Shown here piece by piece: positions 12,129-20,513 of a stretch of 64,000 nucleotides of DNA (its first letter is position 1; the number at the start of each line of letters is the position of its first letter). The DNA lies in contig NZ_JAKCFI010000002.1 of NCBI RefSeq assembly GCF_021412625.1, positions 1,230,887 through 1,294,886 of the forward strand, in the 5' to 3' direction. The position numbers were made by a program, and so were the translations under genes. The notes under the pieces were generated by a model. The model had not been told where the DNA came from. It saw nothing but the letters and a program-made list of their open reading frames with translations, and did not search any database. This DNA comes from Myxococcus stipitatus (GTDB lineage: Bacteria; Myxococcota; Myxococcia; Myxococcales; Myxococcaceae).

Positions 12129-13085
12129 CTACGGGTCCAGCGCCGAGACATCCGGGCACGAGGCCCGGCTGCCCTCGGTGGGCGTGAGGAAGTCCCAGCT
12201 CCGGGCGAGGAACGTCACGCGGCCCAGCCGGTCCCAGCACTCGGTGTACTTCGCCCCGGTGATGTCGCCGGCGAGCACCTCCAGGCTGCCCAGCCCCCGC
12301 CCATCCGGCGCCCACCGCGTGGTGAGCGCCACGTCCTCCAGCTGTCCACCCGCGACGAAGTCCGTGTCGTGGATCTCGAACGTCATCTCCACGACGTTCC
12401 CCGCGCCCTCGCGGAACACGTACCGGGCGGGCAGCCGCGAGGACAGGGCGTAGTCGAACACCAGCTCCACGCGCGTGGGCAGGGCCTGGGTCTGGTAGTG
12501 GATCTCCAACCGCTCCAGCGCCTCCATCCCGGTGAAGAAGCCCTTGCCGAGCGCCCGGCCCGTCTCCAGCGAGATGTCGCCCGTGCCCTTGCGGATGCCC
12601 GCGTTGGCCTGGAACGCGCCCACGAGGAAGGACCACCACGCGTCCTCGCCCTCGTTCACCCGGCGGTACTCGAGCTGGTAGTCGAACCGCTCCCCCGCGC
12701 GCGTCATCACGAACCGCGCCTCGAAGGCGGGGCGGTTCCTGTCGCGGTACGGCCCCCAGATGCGGCGGTCCGTCTCCCGCTCCGTGGGGGGCGCCTCGCG
12801 GATGGTCTCCAGGAAGGACAGGAGCCCATCCACGCCGCCGTTGAACTTCAGGCCCGTCTCGTCCGTGTCGCCCGCCAGCTCCGACAGCTCGCCCAGCTTC
12901 ACGGCCATCGCCACCGTGGCGCCCGCCACCTGCTGGCCGGCGACCCTCTGCCGCTCACCGGGCAGCTTCACCGCGAGGTCCTCGCGGCGGGGCAGGGCGT
13001 TGAGGAACTCCAGGTCGTCGTTGGAGAAGTCGCCGCCACACGCCGACAGCGCGAGACACAGACAGGCCAGCACGGGGTATCGCAT
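12129..13085 (-). CDS. Lipoprotein B of the sigma/caspase operon
   Basis: A 318-aa lipoprotein whose signal peptide ends in LSAC (Cys16). It is clearly paralogous to lipoprotein A (16015-17007): shared landmarks are E/S-F-x4-LP near the N-terminus, WGPY, a T-R-x-GE...Y.LE strand, and an (S/T)RW.P.G.G...L.GD..G....ECWD block near the C-terminus. The start ATG 13085 is selected because AAGGAG lies 6 nt upstream, overlapping the end of the caspase gene region. It starts 11 nt after the caspase stop and is the last gene of the unit. Function unknown; likely envelope-exposed. Confidence 0.85.
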   Translation of the reverse strand: MRYPVLACLCLALSACGGDFSNDDLEFLNALPRREDLAVKLPGERQRVAGQQVAGATVAMAVKLGELSELAGDTDETGLKFNGGVDGLLSFLETIREAPPTERETDRRIWGPYRDRNRPAFEARFVMTRAGERFDYQLEYRRVNEGEDAWWSFLVGAFQANAGIRKGTGDISLETGRALGKGFFTGMEALERLEIHYQTQALPTRVELVFDYALSSRLPARYVFREGAGNVVEMTFEIHDTDFVAGGQLEDVALTTRWAPDGRGLGSLEVLAGDITGAKYTECWDRLGRVTFLARSWDFLTPTEGSRASCPDVSALDP

Positions 13086-13096
13086 CGCGCGCTCCT

Positions 13097-14689
13097 TCAT
13101 GGCTGGTAGGTGACGAGCAGGCCCAGCTCCCAGAAGCCCAGGGAGCGCTGCTCGTCCACGGTGTAGAGGAGGTAGTGCAGCCGGGCCCGCCCCGTCAGGT
13201 GCAGGTGTCGCAGGGGCTGCCAGCGCAGGCCGCCCACCACGCCCGGGGAGAACATGGCGTACCGTTGGTCGGGCAGCTCCGCGTCCGCGAAGTCGCGCCG
13301 CATCACGAGGTACGCCATGCGCACGCCGACGAAGGGCGCGACCCGCCCGTGGGGCCACTCGGTGAGCAGCGTCGTGCCCAGGCTCGTCACCGCGTACCGG
13401 TACGCCGGCCCCGACAACGTGGGCAGCGCGAGCACCGCCTGCTTGCCGCCCACCGCCACGTCCACGCCCCAGACCCAGTCGCGGCGGAAGTAGTCGTGCA
13501 GCTGCGCCTCCGCGCCCAGCAGCCCCACCGACAGGAACAGCGACTCACGCGTGGGCGCGTCGAAGAAGGACTGCACCGCGCCGGACAGGCCCACCGTCCA
13601 CCACGAGCCACCGCCCGGGGCCACGCCCTTCACCGGGTCGTCCGAGAAGGGCGCGTCGCGCAGGCGCGACTCCTCCAGCACCGCCTGCCGCCCGCGCGCC
13701 ACCTCCACCTCGCCGATGCGCAGCCGGTCCCCCAGCCGTCGCTTCACGCGGTAGGTGCCCGGCGCCAGCGCCACCCGGCGCTCCACGTCCGGCGTCTTGT
13801 CCAGCTCCGCCACCACCAGGCCCGCGGGGTCCACGAAGTAGTACAGGCCCGCCGGCGCGACGCCCGGTACCACCAGGCCCTCGCTGCTGGCGCGCAGGTC
13901 CGTCAGCACCAGGTCCCCGTTGCCCGCCAGGTCGTAGCTGAACGTGGGGTGCTGCGCGCCGCCGCTGCTGGCCGCCGTGTCCGCCACCGTGCGCGCGTAG
14001 GCATGCGAATACGCCTCGAACAGCGTCACGCGCCCGTCCCCGCTGCGGTCCGCGTCGCCCAGCAGTCCGCTGGCCAGGTGGTGCGAGAAATAGCTGCCGC
14101 CCAGCGCGTCCGACTCCTGCGAATCCTCGTCCGCCGCGCTCGAGGTGAGGATGACCAGCCCCCGCGCGTCGCGCGACGCGCCGGATTCGATTTCGAACGC
14201 CGGGGCCCGGCGCGCGCCCTTGGTCCGCGTCAGCGCGCCGGAGCGGCAGGAGTCCAGGATGGCGATGCGGATGTCCGCGGGCGCGGCGGCCAGCCTGCGC
14301 TTGAGGTCCTCGAACCCCAGCCGCGAGCCGCCCAGCCGCAGCGCCCCGTCCTTCGCGTGACCGGAGTAGTAGACGAGCAGCGCCGTGCGCTCGCCCCGCG
14401 CCTGGGCCTCCCTCGACCGGGCCTCCAGCTCCGTCAACGCGGCGAGGAAGTCCTTCGACGACGCATCGAGCAGCAGCTTCGCGTCGGACGGCGCCACGCC
14501 GCCCAGTCTCCCCAGGAGCGCGTGCATCTTGCGGGCATCGTCTCGCGCGAAGCGCAGGGGACGCGTCTCGTCGCCTCCCTCGTCGTTGCCGGCGACGAGC
14601 GCGAAGCGGCGGAGCGTGTTCGCGTGTGACAGCGAGGCCGCGAGGAGCAGGACCAGGACGAGCCAGCGCTGGAGGGCGGGAGGCGTCAT
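13097..14689 (-). CDS. Secreted caspase-family (C14) protein with C-terminal barrel-like domain
   Basis: 530 aa. A signal peptide (about 1-23, ending SHA) precedes a caspase/peptidase C14 domain (about 26-275) with an intact His111 (YYSGH) and Cys148 (ILDSC) dyad and the downstream GDADRSGDGRVTLFEAY segment seen in bacterial caspase-like proteins. A PEGA-like beta segment (about 290-345, LAPGTYRVKR) follows. The last 170 or so residues alternate aromatic and polar residues and end in LGFWELGLLVTYQP, resembling an outer-membrane beta-barrel. The ATG overlaps the anti-sigma stop (ATGA, 4 nt), implying translational coupling. The protein is probably anchored in the outer membrane with the protease domain in the periplasm (inference). 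Confidence 0.88.
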   Translation of the reverse strand: MTPPALQRWLVLVLLLAASLSHANTLRRFALVAGNDEGGDETRPLRFARDDARKMHALLGRLGGVAPSDAKLLLDASSKDFLAALTELEARSREAQARGERTALLVYYSGHAKDGALRLGGSRLGFEDLKRRLAAAPADIRIAILDSCRSGALTRTKGARRAPAFEIESGASRDARGLVILTSSAADEDSQESDALGGSYFSHHLASGLLGDADRSGDGRVTLFEAYSHAYARTVADTAASSGGAQHPTFSYDLAGNGDLVLTDLRASSEGLVVPGVAPAGLYYFVDPAGLVVAELDKTPDVERRVALAPGTYRVKRRLGDRLRIGEVEVARGRQAVLEESRLRDAPFSDDPVKGVAPGGGSWWTVGLSGAVQSFFDAPTRESLFLSVGLLGAEAQLHDYFRRDWVWGVDVAVGGKQAVLALPTLSGPAYRYAVTSLGTTLLTEWPHGRVAPFVGVRMAYLVMRRDFADAELPDQRYAMFSPGVVGGLRWQPLRHLHLTGRARLHYLLYTVDEQRSLGFWELGLLVTYQP

Positions 14690-15450
14690 GGCTTGAGCAG
14701 CACCCAGTGCGTCTGTTCGCCCGGAACGGCCAGCGTCGGCAGTCGCTCCAGGTCCCCGTTCACGGACATGAACGCCCGGCGGGCGGCCTCCACGAGCGTG
14801 TCCACGGCGAGCGGCTCGTCGCTGAGCACCACCACCACGCGCTCGGCGCCGGAGCCGGTGAACTCCCAGCTCCCCGGCAGCCAGTGCATCGCGTCGCCCG
14901 GCTCCACGGGCGCGCTCTGCCCGGCCTCGGGGTGCAGCGGCGTCACCTCGCCGATGGCGTCCACGGACACCGCCGCGACGAAGCGGTGCGTGCCGGCTCG
15001 ATAGCCGAGCATCACCCGCTCTCCGTGGTCCAGCGCCTCCGGCACGTCCACGCGGGCCTCGCGCTGGGGGCCAGGACCTCCACCGACGCGCAGCTCCACC
15101 AGCGCGTCGCTGCCCTTGCTCCGGTCCCAGCCCGAGCCCTGCGACAGCATGGGGCGCACCAGCGCCACCACCAGCACGGAGGCCGCCAGCGCGACCACCG
15201 GGGGCAGCCAGCGCCGGGCCGCGGCGGGCCTCGCGGCGCGCTGTCGGCGCTCGGCGCGTCGCACGCCCGCCTCGAAGTCGTCGAACGAGAGGGCGGCCTC
15301 GAACCCCGCCTGCTCCTCTTCGAGGGCCCGCAGCGTGGCGCCACACGCCGGGCATTCGGCCACGTGGGCCCGGACACGCGCGGCGTCGGAGGCGGTGAGC
15401 TCCCCGACGCGCAGGCGGCGCAACGTCCACTCCGACTCGTGCGCGCTCAT
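14686..15450 (-). CDS. ZAS-type anti-sigma factor, membrane-anchored
   Basis: A 254-aa single-span membrane protein. The cytoplasmic N-terminus has the zinc anti-sigma motif His29-x3-Cys33-x2-Cys36, one membrane helix lies at about 81-102, and the periplasmic part contains a DUF4384-like segment (VSVDAIGEVTPLHPEAG...LPGSWEF). It should hold the adjacent ECF sigma factor at the membrane until an envelope signal releases it. Its ATG overlaps the sigma stop and its stop overlaps the caspase start (both ATGA). The open frame continues upstream inside the sigma gene but is a shadow. Confidence 0.87.
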   Translation of the reverse strand: MSAHESEWTLRRLRVGELTASDAARVRAHVAECPACGATLRALEEEQAGFEAALSFDDFEAGVRRAERRQRAARPAAARRWLPPVVALAASVLVVALVRPMLSQGSGWDRSKGSDALVELRVGGGPGPQREARVDVPEALDHGERVMLGYRAGTHRFVAAVSVDAIGEVTPLHPEAGQSAPVEPGDAMHWLPGSWEFTGSGAERVVVVLSDEPLAVDTLVEAARRAFMSVNGDLERLPTLAVPGEQTHWVLLKP

Positions 15451-15989
15451 CGGACCCTCAGCTCCTCTCCACCCAGTTCGGCGAAGCGCTCCAGCCGCTT
15501 GCGGATGGTGGGCACCGAGCGCCCCAGCAACGCGGCCACCTCTTCCAGCGTCATCCCATCCACGTGGTAGTGGACCACCGCCGCCTGGGTCTCCGTGTCC
15601 ACCCGCGCCAGCAGCCTGCGCACCAGGTCCCGCGTCTCCATCTCGCCCTGGCCACCGTGCGCCTCCGGCCTCGCCGCCGCGTCCCGTTCGAACCACCGCC
15701 GCCACGCCGCCTGCTCCGAACGCAGCAGGTTGAGGCAGTGGTGCGTGGCGATCTTCATCAACCACGTCAACGGCGAGGCGTCCGACCGGAAGTCCTCCAC
15801 GTGGGTGAGGGCGCGCGCGAAGACATCGTGCATCGCGTCCTCCGCCTTCGCCGCGTCCTTCAGCAGGTAGCGGCAGCGCCCCAGGACACTGCCGCCATAC
15901 TTCGTGTACAGCTCGCGCAGGAGGTCTCGCCGGTCCCCCTGGGGACCACCCTGGATGACCCGGAGGGCCGGCTGACTCGTTCCCGTCAC
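15447..15989 (-). CDS. ECF RNA polymerase sigma factor
   Basis: A 180-aa extracytoplasmic-function sigma factor. Region 2 (about 25-95) includes DAAKAEDAMHDVFARAL and the SPLTWLMKIATHHCLNLLRS core; region 4 (about 125-175) includes MTLEEVAALLGRSVPTIRKRLERF, a helix-turn-helix that reads the -35 element. GTG 15989 is the apparent start; a weak GAGG lies about 13 nt upstream. It sits 25 nt after lipoprotein A and overlaps the anti-sigma gene by 4 nt. It presumably directs its own operon. Confidence 0.92.
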   Translation of the reverse strand: MTGTSQPALRVIQGGPQGDRRDLLRELYTKYGGSVLGRCRYLLKDAAKAEDAMHDVFARALTHVEDFRSDASPLTWLMKIATHHCLNLLRSEQAAWRRWFERDAAARPEAHGGQGEMETRDLVRRLLARVDTETQAAVVHYHVDGMTLEEVAALLGRSVPTIRKRLERFAELGGEELRVR

Positions 15990-16014
15990 GCGCCGCAGAC
16001 TACCTCGGGCCGCG

Positions 16015-17007
16015 TCACAGCGTGGAGTAGACCGCCGCGCCGAAGCTCCCGCAGGCGGCCACCTCGCCGTACCCCACGAAGGGGTTGTAGCTGGCCACGT
16101 AGTAGACGCTCAGGAAGGACGTGTCCCAGCACTCGTTGAGGGTGGCCTCGCCGACCAGGTCCCCGCCCGACAGCTTGATGTCCGAACGACCGGCGCCCGT
16201 CGGCTCCCAGCGGCTCTTGATGGCCAGCTTCTCCTCCGCCAAACGGGTCGGGTCCGCGTCGATGTCCTTCTCGATGACGAAGTCCAGCTCGCCGCCATCG
16301 GTCGGCGTGCGCGCGTAGCGGTAGCGCGCGTCCAGCCGGCCGCCGACGACCTCGTCGTCGCGCACCTGCTGGAAGTCCGCCTCCACCGTGGCCACCGACG
16401 TCGCGCTCGTGCGGGCGTAGCGGATCTCCACCGAGCCCACGTCCCGCGTGTCATTGCCCGGCAGCGCGGCGTTGTGGTCCCAGTCGATGAGGAACTCGCC
16501 GGAGCCGTAGCCCGGCTTTCGCTCGCCGGAGCCGTCCACCGCGGCCGTGTGCGAGCCGGACAGCACCGTCTTGTAGGCGGAGTCGTCCTGCGCCTTGCCC
16601 TTGCCCTCCAGCGCGTAGGAGTACGTATCCTCGCCCGTGCGCGTGACGGTCAGCTTCCAGGTGATGAGGCCGAGCGCGTTCGAATACGGGCCCCACACCG
16701 CCACGTCGCCCTCGATGGAGCTGGGCGGGTGCCGGACGATGTCCTGGACGAGGTCGAGCACCCACAGCGTGCTGCCGTTCACCGTCACCGTGGTGGCGGC
16801 GGTGAGCACGAAGTTCTCCGACAGCGTGCCCTGCCCGTAGAACGGGGAGACCTTCCCCTGGCCGCCCTCGTCCTTGCGCGGCGACTTCATCTCCACCATC
16901 TCCTTGGACGGCAGACCCTGACGGAACGACGCCTCGTCGTTCTTGTCGTTGTTGTCGCACCCCACGAGCGTCAGCGCGGCGGCGAACATCAGGCTCTTGC
17001 GCAGCAT
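16015..17007 (-). CDS. Lipoprotein A of the sigma/caspase operon
   Basis: A 330-aa lipoprotein with a signal peptide ending LVGC (Cys16). It is homologous to lipoprotein B across most of its length (LPSKE near the N-terminus, VWGPY, RTGEDTYSYALEG, SRWEPTGAG...SGGDLVGEATLNECWD). The mature protein is beta-rich and its C-terminal 35 residues are Tyr/Phe/Gly-rich. It is the first gene of the minus-strand unit, 25 nt before the sigma gene. Possible roles include sensing envelope stress or acting as a substrate or partner of the caspase; none is demonstrated. Confidence 0.86.
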   Translation of the reverse strand: MLRKSLMFAAALTLVGCDNNDKNDEASFRQGLPSKEMVEMKSPRKDEGGQGKVSPFYGQGTLSENFVLTAATTVTVNGSTLWVLDLVQDIVRHPPSSIEGDVAVWGPYSNALGLITWKLTVTRTGEDTYSYALEGKGKAQDDSAYKTVLSGSHTAAVDGSGERKPGYGSGEFLIDWDHNAALPGNDTRDVGSVEIRYARTSATSVATVEADFQQVRDDEVVGGRLDARYRYARTPTDGGELDFVIEKDIDADPTRLAEEKLAIKSRWEPTGAGRSDIKLSGGDLVGEATLNECWDTSFLSVYYVASYNPFVGYGEVAACGSFGAAVYSTL

Positions 17008-17189
17008 GGTCCTTCTTCCTTTCGGAGGCCCCCGGAGGGCCTTGCGGCAGCGTGTTCGCCCCTATGGACACAGCCCCGCCGGAAAACAGAAAAGGCGCCT
17101 GCTCGTGCCAGGAACGGGCCTGATTCCCATGGGTTGGACGCCGCCCGGTCGCTCTCCGGGCGACTTCACCCGGCCGTCGGACGGCGGAA

Positions 17190-18071
17190 ATGCATCATCC
17201 CTACCTTTCGCCCATGGAAAAACGACACCCCAACCATCCCGGGGAGATGGGCACGGACGCGTCGCTCGCGGAACGCGCGCGCACCGCGGATGAAATCAAC
17301 GCCCGCGCCAGGGCCGTGGGGCTGTTGCGCGACGCGGGGGTGCCCTTCGTGGTGGGGGGGGCGTATGCCTACGCCACCTATACCGGCATCTACCGGGACA
17401 CGAAGGACCTGGACCTGTTCCCTCGCAAGGCGGACGCCCTGCGCGCGTTGGAGGTCCTGGAGAAGGACGGCTGGCGCACCGAGCGCACCGACGAGGTGTG
17501 GCTCTACAAGGCCTTCAAGGGCGACTACTTCGTGGACTTCATCTTCTCGTCCGGCAACGGCGTGGCCGCCGTGGACGACGAATGGTTCAGCCACGCGAAG
17601 ACGGCCACCGTCTTCGGCCACGAGTGCCTGGTGGCCCCCGCGGAGGAGATGATCTGGTCCAAGGCGTTCGTCATCGAGCGCGAGCGCTACGACGGCGCGG
17701 ACGTCAACCACCTCATCCTCAAGGCGGGCCCCGTCATGGACTGGGAGCGGCTGTTGCGCCGCTTCGACCGGTACTGGGAGGTGCTGCTCAGCCACCTGAT
17801 GCTGTTCCGGTTCACCTACCCGTCGGAGCGGGACATCGTCCCGGACTGGGTGATGGCGGAGCTGATGCGCCGCACGCTGGACAGCATCCGCGAGGGACAT
17901 TGGGAGGAGAAGCTGTGCCGGGGCAACCTCGTCTCCAAGGTGAACTACCACGTGGACATCCACCACTGGGGGTTCCAGGACGGGCGGGCCTGGGACGAGA
18001 ACGAACGACAGCAGGGGGGGGACGGTGGCGCGCGACCCGGGCTCGAAAATTCGGTTGGCGGCAGTCGGTGA
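17190..18071 (+). CDS. Nucleotidyltransferase-fold protein
   Basis: A 293-aa protein with the nucleotidyltransferase signature VVGGAYAYATYTG...TKDLDLF (about 50-75), in which the D-L-D pair would bind metal, followed by VDFIF (third acidic residue). This matches the minimal/AbiEii-like NTase superfamily. The C-terminal part is helical. Three starts are possible (17190, 17214, 17247); GGCGG before 17190 is weak, so the N-terminus is uncertain. The 3' end overlaps the metallophosphoesterase gene by 47 nt, so the pair is translated together. Confidence 0.8.
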   Translation: MHHPYLSPMEKRHPNHPGEMGTDASLAERARTADEINARARAVGLLRDAGVPFVVGGAYAYATYTGIYRDTKDLDLFPRKADALRALEVLEKDGWRTERTDEVWLYKAFKGDYFVDFIFSSGNGVAAVDDEWFSHAKTATVFGHECLVAPAEEMIWSKAFVIERERYDGADVNHLILKAGPVMDWERLLRRFDRYWEVLLSHLMLFRFTYPSERDIVPDWVMAELMRRTLDSIREGHWEEKLCRGNLVSKVNYHVDIHHWGFQDGRAWDENERQQGGDGGARPGLENSVGGSR

Positions 18072-18759
18072 CCTGCACTGCCGCGAGGACCACCACGGTC
18101 GCTTCCGGCACCTCGTCAAGCAGGTGAACGCCACCGCGGACCTCCTGGTGCTGTGTGGCGACCTCACGGACCGGGGCATGCTGGAGGAGGGGCGGGTGCT
18201 CGCGGAGGAGCTGTCCGCGCTGCGGGTGCCGTGCGCGGCGGTGCTCGGCAACCACGACTACGAGCACGGCCAGGTGAAGGAGATCTGCGGCGAGCTGGCC
18301 AAGGTGGGCGTCCACATCCTCGACGGGGACCACTTCATCTTCGAGAAGGTGCTGGGCATCGCGGGGGTCAAGGGCTTCGGCGGGGGCTATGGCAACGCCA
18401 CGCTCCAGGCGTTCGGCGAGTCGCAGACGAAGGGCTTCGTGCAGGAGGCCGTGACGGAGTCGCTCAAGCTGGAGGCGGCGCTGAGCCACCTCGACACGCC
18501 GAGGAAGATCATCATCATGCACTACGCCCCCATCCCGGAGACGCTGGAGGGGGAGAACATCGAGATACGCCCCTTCCTCGGCACCAGCCGCCTGGCGATG
18601 CCCATCGACCACTATGGCGCGGAGGCCGTCTTCCACGGCCACGCGCACCACGGCGCGCTCCACGGCAAGACGAAGAGTGGCATCCCCGTCTTCAACGTCG
18701 CCATGCCGCTGCTCGCGCGGCATACGCCGGACCAGCGCTACGTGTTGATGGAGGTGTAG
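18025..18759 (+). CDS. Metallophosphoesterase
   Basis: A 244-aa calcineurin-like phosphoesterase with all two-metal-site motifs: GDLH (Asp16, His18), GDLTDRG, GNHDYEH, a histidine in IIIMHYAP, and GHAHHG. Small bacterial members hydrolyse phosphomonoesters or cyclic nucleotides; the substrate is unknown. GTG 18025 follows an AGGGGGGG ribosome site. It overlaps the end of the upstream nucleotidyltransferase gene, suggesting a functional couple. Confidence 0.92.
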   Translation: MARDPGSKIRLAAVGDLHCREDHHGRFRHLVKQVNATADLLVLCGDLTDRGMLEEGRVLAEELSALRVPCAAVLGNHDYEHGQVKEICGELAKVGVHILDGDHFIFEKVLGIAGVKGFGGGYGNATLQAFGESQTKGFVQEAVTESLKLEAALSHLDTPRKIIIMHYAPIPETLEGENIEIRPFLGTSRLAMPIDHYGAEAVFHGHAHHGALHGKTKSGIPVFNVAMPLLARHTPDQRYVLMEV

Positions 18760-18772
18760 CGCGCGGCGGGGC

Positions 18773-19141
18773 TCACGCGGTGACGACCATGCCGTCCTCG
18801 ACCTTGACGGGCCAGACGGTGAGCGACGCGCCGTTGCAGGGCCCGCCGACGCAGCGCCCGTCCTGGGGTTGGAACATGGCGCCGTGCCACGAGCAGACGA
18901 TGTGCCGCTTGTCGGGAGACAGGTACTGGTCGAGCTGTCGCGCCAGGGGCAGGCCCGCGTGCGGGCACCGGTCCACGTAGCCCAGCACGCGCTCACCCTG
19001 GCGCACGAGGAAGCCGTGGAAGTAGGCGTCCTCGATCTGCAACACGATGTTGCGAGCGCCCGGGTCCTCCAGGCTGCTCACGGGGCACAGCGTCACGTCC
19101 GGAGGCGTCTGCCAGATGCGCTTGCGGGACAGCAGGCTCAA
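18773..19141 (-). CDS. Rieske [2Fe-2S] ferredoxin-like protein
   Basis: A 122-aa soluble Rieske protein with both cluster motifs: Cys59-Pro-His61 and Cys83-Ser-Trp-His86. Such single-domain proteins feed electrons to non-haem oxygenases. No ATG or GTG is available at a sensible place; a TTG at 19141 overlaps the hmgA stop (TTGA) with GAAGG upstream, so I take TTG as the start. The coupling to hmgA suggests a role near aromatic-ring catabolism, although HmgA itself needs no ferredoxin. Confidence 0.82.
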   Translation of the reverse strand: MSLLSRKRIWQTPPDVTLCPVSSLEDPGARNIVLQIEDAYFHGFLVRQGERVLGYVDRCPHAGLPLARQLDQYLSPDKRHIVCSWHGAMFQPQDGRCVGGPCNGASLTVWPVKVEDGMVVTA

Positions 19142-20475
19142 GGCAACCTGGCCTTCTCGAAGCCGGCCCAGCAGTCGTCGTAGTCGAGCTGCATCGTCGG
19201 CGACTCCAGCGCGTGACGCGTGGGGCGGATGACCCAGCGTGACTCGAACATGAAGGCGAGCGTGTCTTGAATCTTGTGCGGCTTGAGGTCCACCTTCACG
19301 GCCTGCTCGTAGCTGGCCTTGTCGGGGCCGTGGCCGCTCATGCAGTTGTGCAGCGACGCGCCGCCCGGCGCGAAGCCGCCGGCCTTGGCGTCGTACACGC
19401 CATGCACCAGGCCCATGAACTCGCTCATCACGTTGCGGTGGAACCAGGGCGGCCGGAAGGTGTTCTCCGCCACCATCCACCGGGGCGGGAAGATGACGAA
19501 GTCGCAGTTGGCCACACCGGGCACCTCGCTGGGCGAGGTGAGCACCGTGAAGATGGACGGGTCCGGGTGGTCGTAGCTCACCGTGCCGAGGGTGTTGAAC
19601 CGCCCCAGGTCGTACTTGTACGGGGCCAGGTTGCCGTGCCACGCCACCACGTCGAGCGGCGAGTGGTCGAAGTTCGACGACCACAGCGCGCCCTGGAACT
19701 TCTGCACCACCAGCGTGGGCCGGTCCACGTCCTCGAACGCGGCCACCGGCGTCAGGAAGTCGCGAGGGTTGGCCAGCCCATTGGACCCGATGGGCCCCAG
19801 GTCCGGCAGCCGGAAGTGCGCACCCCGGTTCTCGCAGACGTAGCCGGCCACCGGCCCGTCGGGCAGCTCGGCGCGGAAGCGCACGCCGCGCGGCACCACG
19901 CCCACCTCGCCGGGCTTCAGGTCCAGCACGCCCAGCTCCGTGACGAGCGTGAGCCGACCGGCCTGGGGAACGATGAGCAGCTCCCCGTCCGCGTCGTAGA
20001 AGACCTTGTCCTTCATCGACCGGTTGGCGGCGTACAGGTGGATGCCGATGCCCGAACCGGTGGACGCGTCGCCGTTGCCGGCGAACGTGACGAGGCCCTC
20101 GACGAAGTCCGTGGGCTCCATGGGACGCGGCTGCGGGCTCCAGCGCATCCGGTTGGGCGTCACCGGCGCCTCGTCGAACGGGCCACCCCGCACCAGCCCC
20201 TGCGGGTGGGCGGTGAAGGGCGGGTGGTTGGCGCTCGGACGCAGCCGGTACAGCCAGGAGCGCCGGCTCTCACGCCGCGGCACGGTGAAGGCCGTGCCGG
20301 AGAGCTGCTCCGCGTACAGGCCGAACGGCGCCCGCTGCGGGGAGTTCTGCCCCTGGGGCAGCGCGCCCGGGACGGCCTCCGTGGCGAACTCGTTGCCGAA
20401 GCCGGAGAGGTAGTCGCCGGGCGCCTGCCTCAGCCCACTCTTCGGAGTCACCGCGGTTCGATTCTCTGTGCTCAC
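19138..20475 (-). CDS. hmgA: Homogentisate 1,2-dioxygenase
   Basis: A 445-aa enzyme that opens the ring of homogentisate to maleylacetoacetate in tyrosine degradation. The N-terminal YLSGFGNEF motif and the iron-site segment [16 protein letters not shown] with a downstream NCMSGHGPD histidine are intact, and the length is normal. The GTG start at 20475 has GGAGGAG 7 nt upstream. It lies 38 nt after hppD on the same strand, forming a two-step catabolic unit. Confidence 0.97.
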   Translation of the reverse strand: MSTENRTAVTPKSGLRQAPGDYLSGFGNEFATEAVPGALPQGQNSPQRAPFGLYAEQLSGTAFTVPRRESRRSWLYRLRPSANHPPFTAHPQGLVRGGPFDEAPVTPNRMRWSPQPRPMEPTDFVEGLVTFAGNGDASTGSGIGIHLYAANRSMKDKVFYDADGELLIVPQAGRLTLVTELGVLDLKPGEVGVVPRGVRFRAELPDGPVAGYVCENRGAHFRLPDLGPIGSNGLANPRDFLTPVAAFEDVDRPTLVVQKFQGALWSSNFDHSPLDVVAWHGNLAPYKYDLGRFNTLGTVSYDHPDPSIFTVLTSPSEVPGVANCDFVIFPPRWMVAENTFRPPWFHRNVMSEFMGLVHGVYDAKAGGFAPGGASLHNCMSGHGPDKASYEQAVKVDLKPHKIQDTLAFMFESRWVIRPTRHALESPTMQLDYDDCWAGFEKARLP

Positions 20476-20513
20476 CGACGTCTCCTCCCGAGTGGACGGG
20501 GCCCTGCGAGGGA

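Noticed and set aside
13700..14689. Caspase plus neighbours as a CRISPR-associated or CBASS defence unit
   Set aside because: No CRISPR repeats, cyclase or effector NTPase genes nearby; the signal peptide and barrel argue for an envelope role.
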